DNA from: Clostridia bacterium
GTDB lineage: Bacteria; Bacillota; Clostridia; Oscillospirales; CAG-272
Reading direction: 5' to 3'
Assembly (NCBI GenBank): GCA_017462385.1
Contig: JAFTRE010000030.1
Location: 1 to 64,000 of the forward strand
Length of the DNA: 64,000 nucleotides
The position numbers and the translations under genes were made by a program. Each line of letters starts with the position of its first letter. The stretch's first letter is position 1. This document shows positions 38,296 to 47,636 of this stretch, piece after piece. The notes beneath the pieces are model-generated. The model ran no database searches, was not told where the DNA came from, and saw nothing but the letters and a program-made list of their open reading frames with translations.

Positions 38296-38312
38296 TAACG
38301 GAGGACAGACAG

Positions 38313-38591
38313 TTGCCTGCGATAGCGTATTTTATAATAATTTTATTGCAAGGTATTCTGTGGGTATTGAATACCGCCATGTTTGTGCGGGCAGTGCTTT
38401 CATGGTTTCCCGGAGACGATGAAACGACGCTGGAGAAATTTCTCCGCATCATCACCGAGCCCGTTATAATGCCCATACGCACTATATTTGAAAGATTCGG
38501 CTGGTTTCAAGGCTTGCCGATCGATATATCGTTTTTTGTAACATTTATCTTGCTCAGCGTGCTCAGCGTTATAGTTGAGTCCATGCTGTGA
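38313..38591 (+). CDS. YggT-family membrane protein (YlmG)
   Basis: The protein has 92 aa with two hydrophobic segments (about 3-25 and 68-88) flanking the family motif WFPGDDETTLEKFLRIITEPVIMPIR. The start is TTG at 38313 with GGAGG eight bases upstream; no ATG fits. It lies 17 bp after sepF, the usual position in Firmicutes division clusters. Confidence 0.92.
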   Translation: MPAIAYFIIILLQGILWVLNTAMFVRAVLSWFPGDDETTLEKFLRIITEPVIMPIRTIFERFGWFQGLPIDISFFVTFILLSVLSVIVESML

Positions 38592-38633
38592 GCAAGCATC
38601 TATTATTAAAATAACAGGAGTTTCAACACAGTT

Positions 38634-41441
38634 ATGTCAAAGGATTACACAAGCACACTCAATCTGCCGCAGACCGACTTTTCAATGCGCGCAAATCTGC
38701 CGCAGAGAGAGCCCGAGACACTTGAATATTGGAAGAGCATCGATCTTTACCGTAAGATGGTCGACGTTCGCGAGGGCGGAAAGCAGTTCACTTTCCACGA
38801 CGGCCCTCCTTTCTCCAACGGAAATATCCATATGGGCACGGCACTCAATAAGATACTTAAGGACTTTATCAACAAGTCCAAGGCAATGATGGGATATAAG
38901 ATATCTTACATCCCCGGCTGGGACAACCACGGTATGCCTATCGAGTCGGCTATTATCAAGAAAAACAAGCTTGACCGCAAAAAGATGTCGATATCCGAGT
39001 TCCGCTCGGCTTGTCAGGCATTTGCGCAGAGCTTTGTTGACATTCAGATGGATCAGTTTAAGAGACTCGGCGTCGTCGGCGACTGGGAGAACCCTTATCT
39101 GACCATGTCTCCCGAATTTGAGGCAGTCGAGGTCAAGGTGTTCGGCGAGATGTTCAAGAGAGGCTATATCTACAAGGGACTTAAGCCTGTTTACTGGTGC
39201 CCCAAGGACGAGACTGCGCTCGCAGAGGCAGAGATCGAGTATCAGACCGATAAGTGTACCTCTATTTATGTTAAGTTCAAGATCAAGGATGACAAGGGTA
39301 AGTTGGGCGCACTCTGCGACCTTGACAACACATATTTCGTTATCTGGACGACCACCACATGGACACTTCCCGGCAACCTCGCCATCGCGCTCAATCCCGT
39401 GGAGGAATATGCGCTGGTAAAGGCGGACAACGGCGAGACTTACGTTCTTGCTTCCGCACTGGCGGACAAGACCATGAAAGCGGCGGGCATCGAGAGCTAT
39501 GAGACGCTTGCAACGCTTAAGGGCGCTGAGTTTGAGTTCATGACCGCACAGCATCCCTTCCTCGACAGAGAAAGCGTTGTTGTAAATGCCGATTACGTTA
39601 CCATGGAAAGCGGTACCGGTTGCGTTCATACCGCACCCGGATTCGGTGCTGACGACTATCAGACCTGCCGCCGCTATAACATAGACATTATCGTTCCCGT
39701 TGACGACCGCGGCTATCAGACCGAGGACGCGGGCAAGTTTGCGGGTATGTATTATGCCGAGTCTAACGACGCGATTCTTGCCGACATGAAGCAGAGCGGA
39801 GCGTTGCTCGCCTCCGAGGAGATCGAGCACGAATATCCTCACTGCTGGAGATGTAAGTCTCCCATTATCTTCCGCGCAACGCCTCAGTGGTTCTGCTCGG
39901 TAGAGGCTTTCAAGGACGAGGCTGTTGCTTCCTGCAAGGACGTTACATGGCTGCCCGCTTGGGGCGAGGAAAGAATGACTCAGATGATCCGCGAGCGTGC
40001 CGACTGGTGTATCTCGCGTCAGCGTCACTGGGGTCTGCCTATTCCCGTGTTCTATTGTGATGAATGCAAAAAGCCTATCTGTAATGACGATACTATAGCG
40101 GCTGTTTCAAAGCTGTTCGGCGAAAAGGGATCCAATTCATGGTTTGACATGGATGCGGCCGATATTCTTCCCGAGGGCTTTGTCTGCCCGCACTGCGGCA
40201 AGAGCCACGGCTTCTCCAAGGAGACCAACACGCTTGACGGTTGGTTCGACTCGGGCTCCTCGCACTTTGCTGTACTTGGCGCAAGAGAGGATCTTTGCTG
40301 GCCCTCCGATATCTATCTTGAGGGCGGCGACCAGTACAGAGGCTGGTTCCAGTCCTCACTTCTGACCGCTGTCGGCGCAAACGGTAAGGCAGGAGCGCCC
40401 TATAAGGCTGTTCTGACTCACGGATGGGTTGTTGATGGCGAGGGTAAAGCTATGCATAAGTCGCTGGGCAACTCTGTAAGCCCCGACGATATGGTCAAGA
40501 AATACGGCGCTGATTTGGTTCGTCTGTGGGCGGCATCCTCCGACTATCATGCGGATGTGCGTTGCTCGGATAACATCTTCAAGCAGCTGTCCGAGATATA
40601 CAGAAAGATCAGAAACACTGCCCGCATCATGATGGCAAACCTGGGCGACTTCAATCCCGATACCGATATGGTGGCATTCGACGATATGTTGGATATCGAC
40701 AAGTGGATAGTTGCAGAGGCCAACAAGCTTACAAAGGTTTGCCGTGACGGCTATGATAATTACGAGTTCCATATCGTATATCACTCTATCAACAAGTTCT
40801 GTACCATCGAGCTTTCCAAGCTTTATATCGATATTACAAAGGATCGCCTGTACGTTGAGAAGGCTGATTCCGCCGCTCGCAGAAGCGGTCAGAGCGCGCT
40901 TTACAATGTTCTTTCGGCGCTTACACGTCTGCTCGCTCCCATGATCTCGTTCACCGCTGAGGAGATCTGGAAGCATATGCCGCACGTTGCATCGGATAAA
41001 ACAGAGAGCGTATTCCTCAACGATATGCCCGCATATGACGAGGTGCTCGCGCAAAAGACTGCCGAGCTGACGGAAAAGTGGGATAAGATGTTTGAGTACA
41101 GAGATGACGTTATGAAGGCGCTCGAGATAGCGCGTGCCGACAAGATGATCGGTAAGTCGCTTGATGCAAAGGTCACGGTTTATGTTTCGGACGACGAGAC
41201 CTATGCTTCTATCAATGCTTTCGCCGACGATCTTGCAGGTATCTATATTACCTCGGCCGCAACAGTCCGCAAGGGTGATGCTCCCGCAGGAGCGTTTGCC
41301 GAGACACAGACGGGCATTGCTGTTGTGGTAGAGCCCGCGGACGGTTGCAAGTGCGACCGCTGCTGGTCTTACTCCACTGAGGGCGAGAAAACAGAGGACG
41401 GATTTATCTGCTCCCGTTGCCTTGCTGTTATTGCAGAATGA
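38634..41441 (+). CDS. ileS: isoleucyl-tRNA synthetase
   Basis: The protein has 935 aa, class I synthetase. The HIGH motif is GNIHMGT (about 64-68); the KMSKS loop is KAMHKSLGN (about 603-610). The editing domain holds the TTTWTLPGN and GTGCVHTAPGFGADD segments. The C-terminus keeps the zinc site (CKCDRCW and CSRC). It charges tRNA-Ile and edits Val. No T-box leader is present, and the gap to ylmG is only 42 bp. The ylmH and divIVA genes usual in B. subtilis before ileS are absent. Confidence 0.97.
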   Translation: MSKDYTSTLNLPQTDFSMRANLPQREPETLEYWKSIDLYRKMVDVREGGKQFTFHDGPPFSNGNIHMGTALNKILKDFINKSKAMMGYKISYIPGWDNHGMPIESAIIKKNKLDRKKMSISEFRSACQAFAQSFVDIQMDQFKRLGVVGDWENPYLTMSPEFEAVEVKVFGEMFKRGYIYKGLKPVYWCPKDETALAEAEIEYQTDKCTSIYVKFKIKDDKGKLGALCDLDNTYFVIWTTTTWTLPGNLAIALNPVEEYALVKADNGETYVLASALADKTMKAAGIESYETLATLKGAEFEFMTAQHPFLDRESVVVNADYVTMESGTGCVHTAPGFGADDYQTCRRYNIDIIVPVDDRGYQTEDAGKFAGMYYAESNDAILADMKQSGALLASEEIEHEYPHCWRCKSPIIFRATPQWFCSVEAFKDEAVASCKDVTWLPAWGEERMTQMIRERADWCISRQRHWGLPIPVFYCDECKKPICNDDTIAAVSKLFGEKGSNSWFDMDAADILPEGFVCPHCGKSHGFSKETNTLDGWFDSGSSHFAVLGAREDLCWPSDIYLEGGDQYRGWFQSSLLTAVGANGKAGAPYKAVLTHGWVVDGEGKAMHKSLGNSVSPDDMVKKYGADLVRLWAASSDYHADVRCSDNIFKQLSEIYRKIRNTARIMMANLGDFNPDTDMVAFDDMLDIDKWIVAEANKLTKVCRDGYDNYEFHIVYHSINKFCTIELSKLYIDITKDRLYVEKADSAARRSGQSALYNVLSALTRLLAPMISFTAEEIWKHMPHVASDKTESVFLNDMPAYDEVLAQKTAELTEKWDKMFEYRDDVMKALEIARADKMIGKSLDAKVTVYVSDDETYASINAFADDLAGIYITSAATVRKGDAPAGAFAETQTGIAVVVEPADGCKCDRCWSYSTEGEKTEDGFICSRCLAVIAE

Positions 41442-41450
41442 TTTTTTGTC

Positions 41451-41478
41451 CGGGGGGACGCCAGAATGTGTCCCCCCG
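41451..41478 (+). terminator. hairpin between ileS and lspA
   Basis: CGGGGGGAC (41451-41459) pairs perfectly with GTCCCCCCG (41470-41478). Followed by ATTTGACG without a long U run, so possibly partial termination. Confidence 0.55.
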
Positions 41479-41499
41479 ATTTGACGTGAAAGGGTTAAA

Positions 41500-42054
41500 A
41501 TGTTACTTTGGTTTTTCGTCATAGTGGGTGCGGTTATTCTCGACCAGCTCTCAAAATGGCTTATTGTCACTTATCTGCCGGATGGCGGCGTACCGATCAT
41601 TGACGGCGTGCTTCGCTTTACCTATGTGGAAAATCGCGGGGCGGCGTTCGGAATGTTGTCCGAGCACAGATGGGTATTTATAATAGTATCCACGGTTGCG
41701 TTGGCAGCTCTGGCTTTTTATCTTTTTAAATATAAGCCCGAGGGATGGCTTGCGCGTTGCTCGATCTCTTTTATAATCGGCGGCGGTATAGGCAATATGA
41801 TAGACCGAGTGCTGCTCGGATATGTTATTGATTTTATCGATTTTTGTGCTTTTCCCGAGATATGGATGTGGGTGTTCAATGTCGCCGATTCGTTTGTTTG
41901 CGTTGGCGCGGGAATGCTGATGCTTTATCTTGTGCTGTCAACCGTCAAGGAGGTCAAGCAAGAAAAGGCGATCAAGGCAAAAATGGCACAGGCGGAGATG
42001 AGTGACAGCAAGAGCGAGCAAGCCGCTGACGAACAAAAAACTGATCATGAATAA
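41500..42054 (+). CDS. lspA: lipoprotein signal peptidase (signal peptidase II)
   Basis: The protein has 184 aa with four TM segments. Conserved blocks: LDQLSKWLI, YVENRGAAFG, GGGIGNMIDRV, and catalytic Asp111 (GYVIDF) and Asp130 (FNVADSF). It cuts prolipoproteins before the lipidated Cys, such as the SH3 lipoprotein of this window. A charged tail of about 30 aa (KAKMAQAEMSDSKSEQ) extends beyond the usual end. It overlaps the pseudouridine synthase start by 8 bp. Confidence 0.96.
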   Translation: MLLWFFVIVGAVILDQLSKWLIVTYLPDGGVPIIDGVLRFTYVENRGAAFGMLSEHRWVFIIVSTVALAALAFYLFKYKPEGWLARCSISFIIGGGIGNMIDRVLLGYVIDFIDFCAFPEIWMWVFNVADSFVCVGAGMLMLYLVLSTVKEVKQEKAIKAKMAQAEMSDSKSEQAADEQKTDHE

Positions 42055-42997
42055 GACTACGCTTGCCGTGACCGCCGACGACGCGGGCACACGGATTGAC
42101 GCTTATGTTGCCTCGAATGATACTACTGTTTCCCGTTCCGCCGCCGCACGGCTGTGCGAAGACGGGAGCATTACGGTGAACGGCAGGGCGGTCAAGAAAA
42201 ATTACGCTTTGCGAGAGGGCGACGAGGTCGAGATAACTCTGCCCGAGCCCGTACCTGATGAGGCTGTTCCGCAGGATATCGCGCTTGATATCGTGTATGA
42301 GGACAGCGATATAATAGTTATCAACAAGCCGCAGGGAATGGTGGTACATCCCGCCGCGGGAAATCTTGACGGGACGCTTGTCAACGCACTGCTTTATCAT
42401 TGTGGTGACTCGCTTTCGGGCATCGGCGGCGTCAGCCGTCCGGGTATAGTTCACCGCATTGATAAGGATACCGCTGGCTTGCTGGTGGTTGCCAAAAATG
42501 ATGCCGCGCATATCTCGCTGTCCGATCAGCTCAAGCGTCATGAGGTCAGCCGAATATATTCGGCGATAGTTATTGGGACGATGAGAGAGGACAGCGGTAC
42601 TGTCGATGCACCGCTTGGCAGGGATGCAAAGGATCGCAAGCGCATGGCGGTAATACGCGACGCCGCGCGTCGTTCGCGCGAGGCAGTAACGCACTGGCAG
42701 GTGCTTGAGCGATATGAGGGCTTTACGCTTGTGCGCTGTCAGCTCGAAACAGGCAGAACCCACCAGATAAGAGTGCATATGGCTCATATCGGGCATCCGC
42801 TCATGGGTGACACTGTCTACGGTGGGGGCAGGACCAAATTTGAAGCTGTGCATAAGCAGCTTATACACGGGCAATGTCTTTTTGCAGGCGAGCTGAGCCT
42901 GACACATCCGCGCACGGGCGAGCGTATGCATTTTACGGCGCCGATGCCGCTGGAGTTCGACGCACTGCTTCAAATACTTAGAAAAAGGGAATTATAA
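42047..42997 (+). CDS. RluD-type 23S rRNA pseudouridine synthase
   Basis: The protein has 316 aa: S4 RNA-binding domain (about 12-75) and RluA-family catalytic domain with GMVVHPAAGN, HRIDKDTAGLLVVAKN (catalytic Asp in RIDKDTAG), and LETGRTHQIRVHMAHIGHPLMGD. It isomerises uridines in 23S rRNA. The start at 42047 lies inside the lspA end; earlier frame starts would add unrelated residues. Next gene overlaps by one base. Confidence 0.95.
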   Translation: MNKTTLAVTADDAGTRIDAYVASNDTTVSRSAAARLCEDGSITVNGRAVKKNYALREGDEVEITLPEPVPDEAVPQDIALDIVYEDSDIIVINKPQGMVVHPAAGNLDGTLVNALLYHCGDSLSGIGGVSRPGIVHRIDKDTAGLLVVAKNDAAHISLSDQLKRHEVSRIYSAIVIGTMREDSGTVDAPLGRDAKDRKRMAVIRDAARRSREAVTHWQVLERYEGFTLVRCQLETGRTHQIRVHMAHIGHPLMGDTVYGGGRTKFEAVHKQLIHGQCLFAGELSLTHPRTGERMHFTAPMPLEFDALLQILRKREL

Positions 42998-43848
42998 TGA
43001 CAAACAGATTTTATAATTTATTGATACTTTCCGATCTTGACGGCACCTTTTTCGGTCGCGGTGCCTCGCTTGTGCCGCGCAATCTCGAGGCTGTCGAGAG
43101 ATTTCAGCGCCGGGGCGGTCTTTTTACCTTTTCAACGGGACGTACGCACAGTAATCTGTATACCGCCGTTCCGCACCCCGAAAAGATAGTAAACGCACCC
43201 ATGAGCCTCGGTAACGGAGCATGTCTTTACGATGCCGCACAAAACCGTGCGATCGTGAATTATTTACTCGATCCCGCAGCAGGCCTTGAGGCGGCGCATT
43301 ATATAAGAAAAAATTATCCTTTTTTTGGCCTTCGTATCTCTACTACCGAGGGGTTTATGACCGATCCGGATGACGAGGTGGCTATACGAAATCTGCGTCA
43401 TGTAGCGCCGGACAGCATAATACTTGTTCCGGAGAATGAATGGACGGCCGATAATTGGTATAAGCTTGTAATGATAGGCTCTGAGGAGCGTATTGCTCAG
43501 ATAAGACCCGAATGCGAGCAATATTTCAGCGGACGGCTCGTAGGTGATAAATCCGGTAAAAATCTGTTTGAGCTTCACCGTCCCGACCGCACAAAGGCGA
43601 CCATGATCGACACCTTCCGCGAGCTTTATGCCAAGGAGGGCAGAGAGCTGACGGTATGCGCAGTGGGAGATTACGAAAATGACCGTGATGTGCTTCGGGC
43701 GGCCGATATCGCCGTTTGTCCCTCCAATGCGACGGATGAGATCAAGCAGATATGCGATCTTTGTCTGTGCTCCAACAATGAAGGAGTTATCGCCGATATT
43801 GTTGAGTATTTTGAGAACAATTATAATGAAAAATGGGGAAAACAATGA
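42997..43848 (+). CDS. Cof-type HAD hydrolase
   Basis: The protein has 283 aa. HAD motif I LILSDLDGTFFG, motif II FSTGRT, Lys in the FELHRPDRTKATMI block, motif IV VGDYENDRDVLRAADIAVCPSNA. This is the IIB-capped Cof/SPP group that dephosphorylates sugar phosphates or similar. Cytoplasmic. It shares a TAATGA junction with the pseudouridine synthase gene and overlaps the next gene by 4 bp. Confidence 0.92.
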   Translation: MTNRFYNLLILSDLDGTFFGRGASLVPRNLEAVERFQRRGGLFTFSTGRTHSNLYTAVPHPEKIVNAPMSLGNGACLYDAAQNRAIVNYLLDPAAGLEAAHYIRKNYPFFGLRISTTEGFMTDPDDEVAIRNLRHVAPDSIILVPENEWTADNWYKLVMIGSEERIAQIRPECEQYFSGRLVGDKSGKNLFELHRPDRTKATMIDTFRELYAKEGRELTVCAVGDYENDRDVLRAADIAVCPSNATDEIKQICDLCLCSNNEGVIADIVEYFENNYNEKWGKQ

Positions 43849-45296
43849 ACGAAAATGCCAATGTCGTCGAGGCGAGATCAAAAAACTCATTTTTGGCTGT
43901 GTGGTTTAAGATCAAACCTTATATAAATAAAACGCTTATGAGCCCGTGGTGGGCGCTTGGCGAATTTATATTGGCGGCGGTCGTTATCGCGCTGGACCTT
44001 GAGGTTCAGGGGGCGATGGCGTTCGTTTGGATTATTATTGCAAAGCTGATGCTGTGCAATGATGTGCTGTCACCTTTTGTGCCGTTTTGTCTGATGTGCG
44101 TTTTTTTGTCGGACTGCTATGATTCGGCGGATATTTTCCTTCCTTATATATGGATGGCGGTGCCTGTGGTCGCCGCAATAGCCGTACACGCTATTGTGTA
44201 CCGTCCACGGTGGCGCCGCGGTTCTAATCTGTGGGGCAGTGTTGCGGTTGCGGTCGCGGTCACGCTGGGCGGCCTAGGCACTATTTCGCCCGAGGAATAT
44301 TTTAACGGTACCTCACTATACTATGTCGGCTTTTTGGGACTCGGCATGGTGCTGGCATATCTTGCAACGAGATGTTATATACGCGAGCACCGCGGATACG
44401 ATGTGTTCGACCATTTCGCGGGCGCGCTTTACGCAATGGGACTGCTCGCCTGCTTTTCCGTTGCCTGCTTTTATGCGCGCGACTGGAGCACGTTTGTCGA
44501 GACTAAAAGCTTTATATATTTTCAGTGCAGTAACAATCTTGCGACCATGCTTATGATAGCAATGCCGTTTCCGTGTTATTTTGCCGCAAAAAAGACGCGG
44601 GTTCATTTGTTGGGAGTTGCGGCTATATACGCAGGCGTCGTCATGTCGGGCTCGCGCGGCGGACTGCTCATGGGGACGGTAGAGCTGTTTATCTGCATAC
44701 TGTATCTTTGCTATGCCGATAAAAAGCTGTGGTATGTTCACGCGCTGGCTGGTGTCGCGCTGGCTGTCTTGGCATACTTCAATATTGATGACATATTGGC
44801 ATTTTACAATATTGAAAGCGTCGGCAGCTTTGTATCGCAGGAGGAGTCGCGGTACGGTCTGCTCGGCAGGACATGGGAGGATTTCCGTTCCAACTTTTTG
44901 TTTGGCAGAGGGCTCGGATATGTGGGCAACGAGGATATTTACAACCCGGTCAAGGGCGCTATGCACTGGTATCATATGATGATACCGCAGGTGATCGGGA
45001 GCTTGGGGATATGCGGCATTGCGGCGTATCTTTATCAGTTTATTATACGGGTTCATACGATCTTCCGCCGTCCGTCGGTGTATAAGCTGGTGCTCGGCGT
45101 GTCGTATGCGGGCCTGTTGCTTATGTCGCAGGTAAATCCGGGCGAATTTTGTCCCATACCGTATGCGCTTATTGGCGTTATGCTGTTTGTAATGGCGGAA
45201 TTGCGGGACGAGGCAAGTGAGGCGGCGCGGCATGGGCGGCATAACGAAAAAGCTCAAAATAAGAAATTTTTTGTTGACAGCGGCATAGAGCCGTGA
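43845..45296 (+). CDS. O-antigen ligase/polymerase-like membrane protein
   Basis: The protein has 483 aa with about 12 TM segments. The Wzy_C/WaaL-type periplasmic region is recognised by MSGSRGGLLMGTVELF and LGRTWEDFRSNFLFGRGLGYVG. It probably polymerises or ligates surface glycan units at the outer face of the membrane. The start at 43845 (MNENAN) is seven bases after GGGG and overlaps the HAD gene by 4 bp. It precedes the capsule phosphoregulation set, whose promoter lies in its 3' end. Confidence 0.82.
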   Translation: MNENANVVEARSKNSFLAVWFKIKPYINKTLMSPWWALGEFILAAVVIALDLEVQGAMAFVWIIIAKLMLCNDVLSPFVPFCLMCVFLSDCYDSADIFLPYIWMAVPVVAAIAVHAIVYRPRWRRGSNLWGSVAVAVAVTLGGLGTISPEEYFNGTSLYYVGFLGLGMVLAYLATRCYIREHRGYDVFDHFAGALYAMGLLACFSVACFYARDWSTFVETKSFIYFQCSNNLATMLMIAMPFPCYFAAKKTRVHLLGVAAIYAGVVMSGSRGGLLMGTVELFICILYLCYADKKLWYVHALAGVALAVLAYFNIDDILAFYNIESVGSFVSQEESRYGLLGRTWEDFRSNFLFGRGLGYVGNEDIYNPVKGAMHWYHMMIPQVIGSLGICGIAAYLYQFIIRVHTIFRRPSVYKLVLGVSYAGLLLMSQVNPGEFCPIPYALIGVMLFVMAELRDEASEAARHGRHNEKAQNKKFFVDSGIEP

Positions 45297-45302
45297 TATA
45301 AT
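45274..45302 (+). promoter_or_regulatory. promoter of the phosphatase-Wzz-BY-kinase set
   Basis: TTGACA (45274-45279) and TATAAT (45297-45302), 17 bp apart, overlapping the ligase stop codon. The leader carries an imperfect stem (TCTGCCGC 45315-45322 with GCGGGCAGA 45330-45338). Confidence 0.8.
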
Positions 45303-45362
45303 AACTAAGGTTTTTCTGCCGCCATTTTTGCGGGCAGACAAGAAAAATGACGGGATATATAA

Positions 45363-46082
45363 ATGATGTTTTATACGGATATTCATTGTCATATGCTGGG
45401 CGGCGTTGATGACGGTGCCCGAGATACAGCGCAAATGCTTGAAATGTTGGATGCCGCATATGAGAGCGGTACGCGAGCGATATGCCTGACGCCGCATTTC
45501 AATCCCGCATATTTCGGGGATACGAGCGCCGTCAGCGAGTCGGTTTTTGCGCAGTTGCATGAATATGCGTCGGAGCGTTATGCGGATATGCGGCTTTATC
45601 TCGGAAATGAGTTGTTTTATTACGATGGCTGTGTGAATGCGTTGGTTTCGGGCGCTTGCAGAACGCTCAACGGCACTCGTTATGTGCTGGTCGATTTTAA
45701 TTTCGATACGCCCTTCTTGCGTATAAGAGCGGCACTGCGGGATCTGCTCAGCAGCGGATATATTCCGGTATTTGCTCATGTTGAACGGTATGAATGCATC
45801 AAGCCGCCTTTTCGCGAGCTTATGGAGCTTCGTGAAATGGGCATCAAGATACAGATAAATTCCACTTCTTTGTGCGGAGGGTGGGGGCGCGGCATTCAGA
45901 AAAAAACAGTCAAATTGCTCAAAAAGTACATTCCCGATGTGCTTGCTAGTGATGCTCACAGCACGGGAACACGCCACCCTCGACTTGACGAATGCGAGAG
46001 TATCGTCAGCGAGCTGTGCGGCAATGATTATGCTGATGCGATAATGCATACCGAGCCTTCCAAAATAATTGGTATTAATTAA
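45363..46082 (+). CDS. CpsB/YwqE-type tyrosine phosphatase (PHP family)
   Basis: The protein has 239 aa, manganese-dependent PHP-fold phosphatase: N-terminal YTDIHCHMLGGVDDGA (metal His pair), CLTPHFNP, YLGNELFYYDG, FAHVERYE and C-terminal ASDAHSTGTRHPRL. It removes phosphate from the tyrosine cluster of the BY-kinase and so controls polysaccharide export. First gene after the promoter at 45274. Confidence 0.93.
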   Translation: MMFYTDIHCHMLGGVDDGARDTAQMLEMLDAAYESGTRAICLTPHFNPAYFGDTSAVSESVFAQLHEYASERYADMRLYLGNELFYYDGCVNALVSGACRTLNGTRYVLVDFNFDTPFLRIRAALRDLLSSGYIPVFAHVERYECIKPPFRELMELREMGIKIQINSTSLCGGWGRGIQKKTVKLLKKYIPDVLASDAHSTGTRHPRLDECESIVSELCGNDYADAIMHTEPSKIIGIN

Positions 46083-46095
46083 GTGAGGTTAAAAA

Positions 46096-46884
46096 ATGGA
46101 ACAAAACGAGTTTCGCAACGAGATTAATATTGCCGATCTGTGGGAAGTATTTACAGATCACATATGGCAAATAGTGCTGGCGGGCTTGCTGGTGTTTGCC
46201 CTGTTTACCGGATATTCGGTCATTACCTATCAGGCGGAGTATACGTCCACTGCTACTGTCTACCTGATCAGACAGAAAGATGAGGGATCTACATCCTCGA
46301 ATATAACTTACAATGACTTCAGCTTGGCGCTCAGCACAGTTAATGACTGTACGCGTACCTTCAAGAGCCACAAGGTGCTTGATCAGGTCATATCAAATCT
46401 CGGTATGTCCATATCGTACGAGCAGCTCAGCAGAATGATAACCATAACCAACCCCACCTCTACACGTTTTCTCGAGATATCGGTGACGACATACAGAGCC
46501 GACGATGCTAAGGAAATAGTCGATATGCTGTGTTCTGTTGGAAGCGCGAGCATTATGGACGTTATGGGTATTGACCAGGTCAATCTGGTTGATGAGGGCA
46601 CGGAGAGCAACGTCCCCTCCAATTCCATGATTACGCCGATGTGCTTTATTGTTGGACTTGCCGCGGCAGTTATTGTTTACGCTGTATATCTGCTTATATT
46701 TATGTTCAATGATAAAATAAGCACACCCGACGATATCGAGAAATATTTCGGGCTGTCCGTGCTCGGACTTATTCCCAACGCCGTCGAGGCCTCGGGTCAG
46801 AAATACGGCAAGTACGGCAAGTATATCAAGTACGGAAAATATGGCGGTTCTTCGGCGCAAAATGGAGGTAATACTGCAAAATGA
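46096..46884 (+). CDS. Wzz/CapA-type chain-length regulator and kinase activator
   Basis: The protein has 262 aa: short cytoplasmic N-terminus (INIADLWEVFTDHIW), TM1 (about 25-47), an extracytoplasmic domain, TM2 (about 182-205) and a cytoplasmic tail. It matches YveK/CapA proteins that activate BY-kinases. The tail ends with five KYGK/KYIK tyrosines (KYGKYGKYIKYGKYGG), an unusual Tyr cluster in the activator itself. It overlaps the kinase gene by 4 bp. Confidence 0.92.
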   Translation: MEQNEFRNEINIADLWEVFTDHIWQIVLAGLLVFALFTGYSVITYQAEYTSTATVYLIRQKDEGSTSSNITYNDFSLALSTVNDCTRTFKSHKVLDQVISNLGMSISYEQLSRMITITNPTSTRFLEISVTTYRADDAKEIVDMLCSVGSASIMDVMGIDQVNLVDEGTESNVPSNSMITPMCFIVGLAAAVIVYAVYLLIFMFNDKISTPDDIEKYFGLSVLGLIPNAVEASGQKYGKYGKYIKYGKYGGSSAQNGGNTAK

Positions 46885-47582
46885 AACAGATAGAGCTGAA
46901 ATACGAATTTTCCAATGAATATTTTACAAGCGAAGCTTATAAGGCTCTGCGTACAAATGTTCAGTTTTGCGGTACGGATGTAAAAGTAATAGCCTTCACC
47001 TCCAGTGAGGCTCACGAGGGTAAGACCACCGTTTGTACAGAGTTGTCCAAGGCTTTCGCCGATGACGGTAAAAAGATACTTCTTATTGACGCGGATATGA
47101 GAAAATCGGTCATGGTCAGCCGTTATACTGAGCAGACAGGTATTATCGGACTTTCGCAGTTGCTGTCCGGCATGGCTTCGATTGAAGATGTCAAATATAC
47201 CACAAAGGAAGGTTTTGACGTTATATTTGCGGGCAAGTATCCGCCCAATCCCGTCGAGTTGCTCGGAAGTAATGCTTTCCGCGAGTTCCTCGAGAGTCAG
47301 AAATCGAGTTACGATTATATTTTTATCGACTGCCCTCCGCTCGGTATGGTTATCGACGGTGCGGTCATCGCGTCTGTTTGCGACAGCGCGGTCATAGTAA
47401 TCAGTATTGATGTCGTAAAGCGCAAGGCGGTCGCCGCTGTTAAGTCCCAGTTTGAAAAATCAGGCTGCCGCATTCTCGGCGTCGTGCTCAACCATGTCGC
47501 AAAAAAGAGCGAGCGTTACTATAAAAAATATTACGGTAAATATCAGGGCTACGGCGTTTACGCCAAGAGCGATAAAGAATAA
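46881..47582 (+). CDS. bacterial tyrosine kinase (BY-kinase, CpsD/CapB type)
   Basis: The protein has 233 aa. Walker A TSSEAHEGKTTVCTEL, Walker A' ILLIDADMRKS, Walker B FIDCPPLGMV and the PNPVELLGS segment are intact. The C-terminal tyrosine cluster (YYKKYYGKYQGYGVYAKS) is the autophosphorylation site. With the Wzz-like activator it regulates polysaccharide synthesis. It ends at a terminator, so no glycosyltransferase genes follow. Confidence 0.95.
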   Translation: MKQIELKYEFSNEYFTSEAYKALRTNVQFCGTDVKVIAFTSSEAHEGKTTVCTELSKAFADDGKKILLIDADMRKSVMVSRYTEQTGIIGLSQLLSGMASIEDVKYTTKEGFDVIFAGKYPPNPVELLGSNAFREFLESQKSSYDYIFIDCPPLGMVIDGAVIASVCDSAVIVISIDVVKRKAVAAVKSQFEKSGCRILGVVLNHVAKKSERYYKKYYGKYQGYGVYAKSDKE

Positions 47583-47598
47583 AAATATATCTGAAAAA

Positions 47599-47635
47599 AC
47601 AATCCGCCGAATATAATTTCAGCGGACTGTTTTTT
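47599..47635. terminator. terminator between BY-kinase and CocE-type genes
   Basis: ACAATCCGC (47599-47607) pairs with GCGGACTGT (47622-47630) with one mismatch, followed by TTTTTT on the plus strand and by T-rich sequence on the minus strand. Confidence 0.8.
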
Positions 47636-47636
47636 A

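Noticed and set aside
38592..38633. T-box leader before ileS
   Set aside because: Only 42 bp separate ylmG and ileS, with no specifier loop or AGGGUGGnACCGCG-type T-box sequence.
38682..40028. 448-codon open frame opposite ileS
   Set aside because: Antisense to a clear isoleucyl-tRNA synthetase; no start signal or motif.
44316..46049. 577-codon open frame on the minus strand across the ligase and phosphatase genes
   Set aside because: Spans two well-supported plus-strand genes and a promoter; very Arg/His/Ile-rich with no motif. Shadow of biased codon use.
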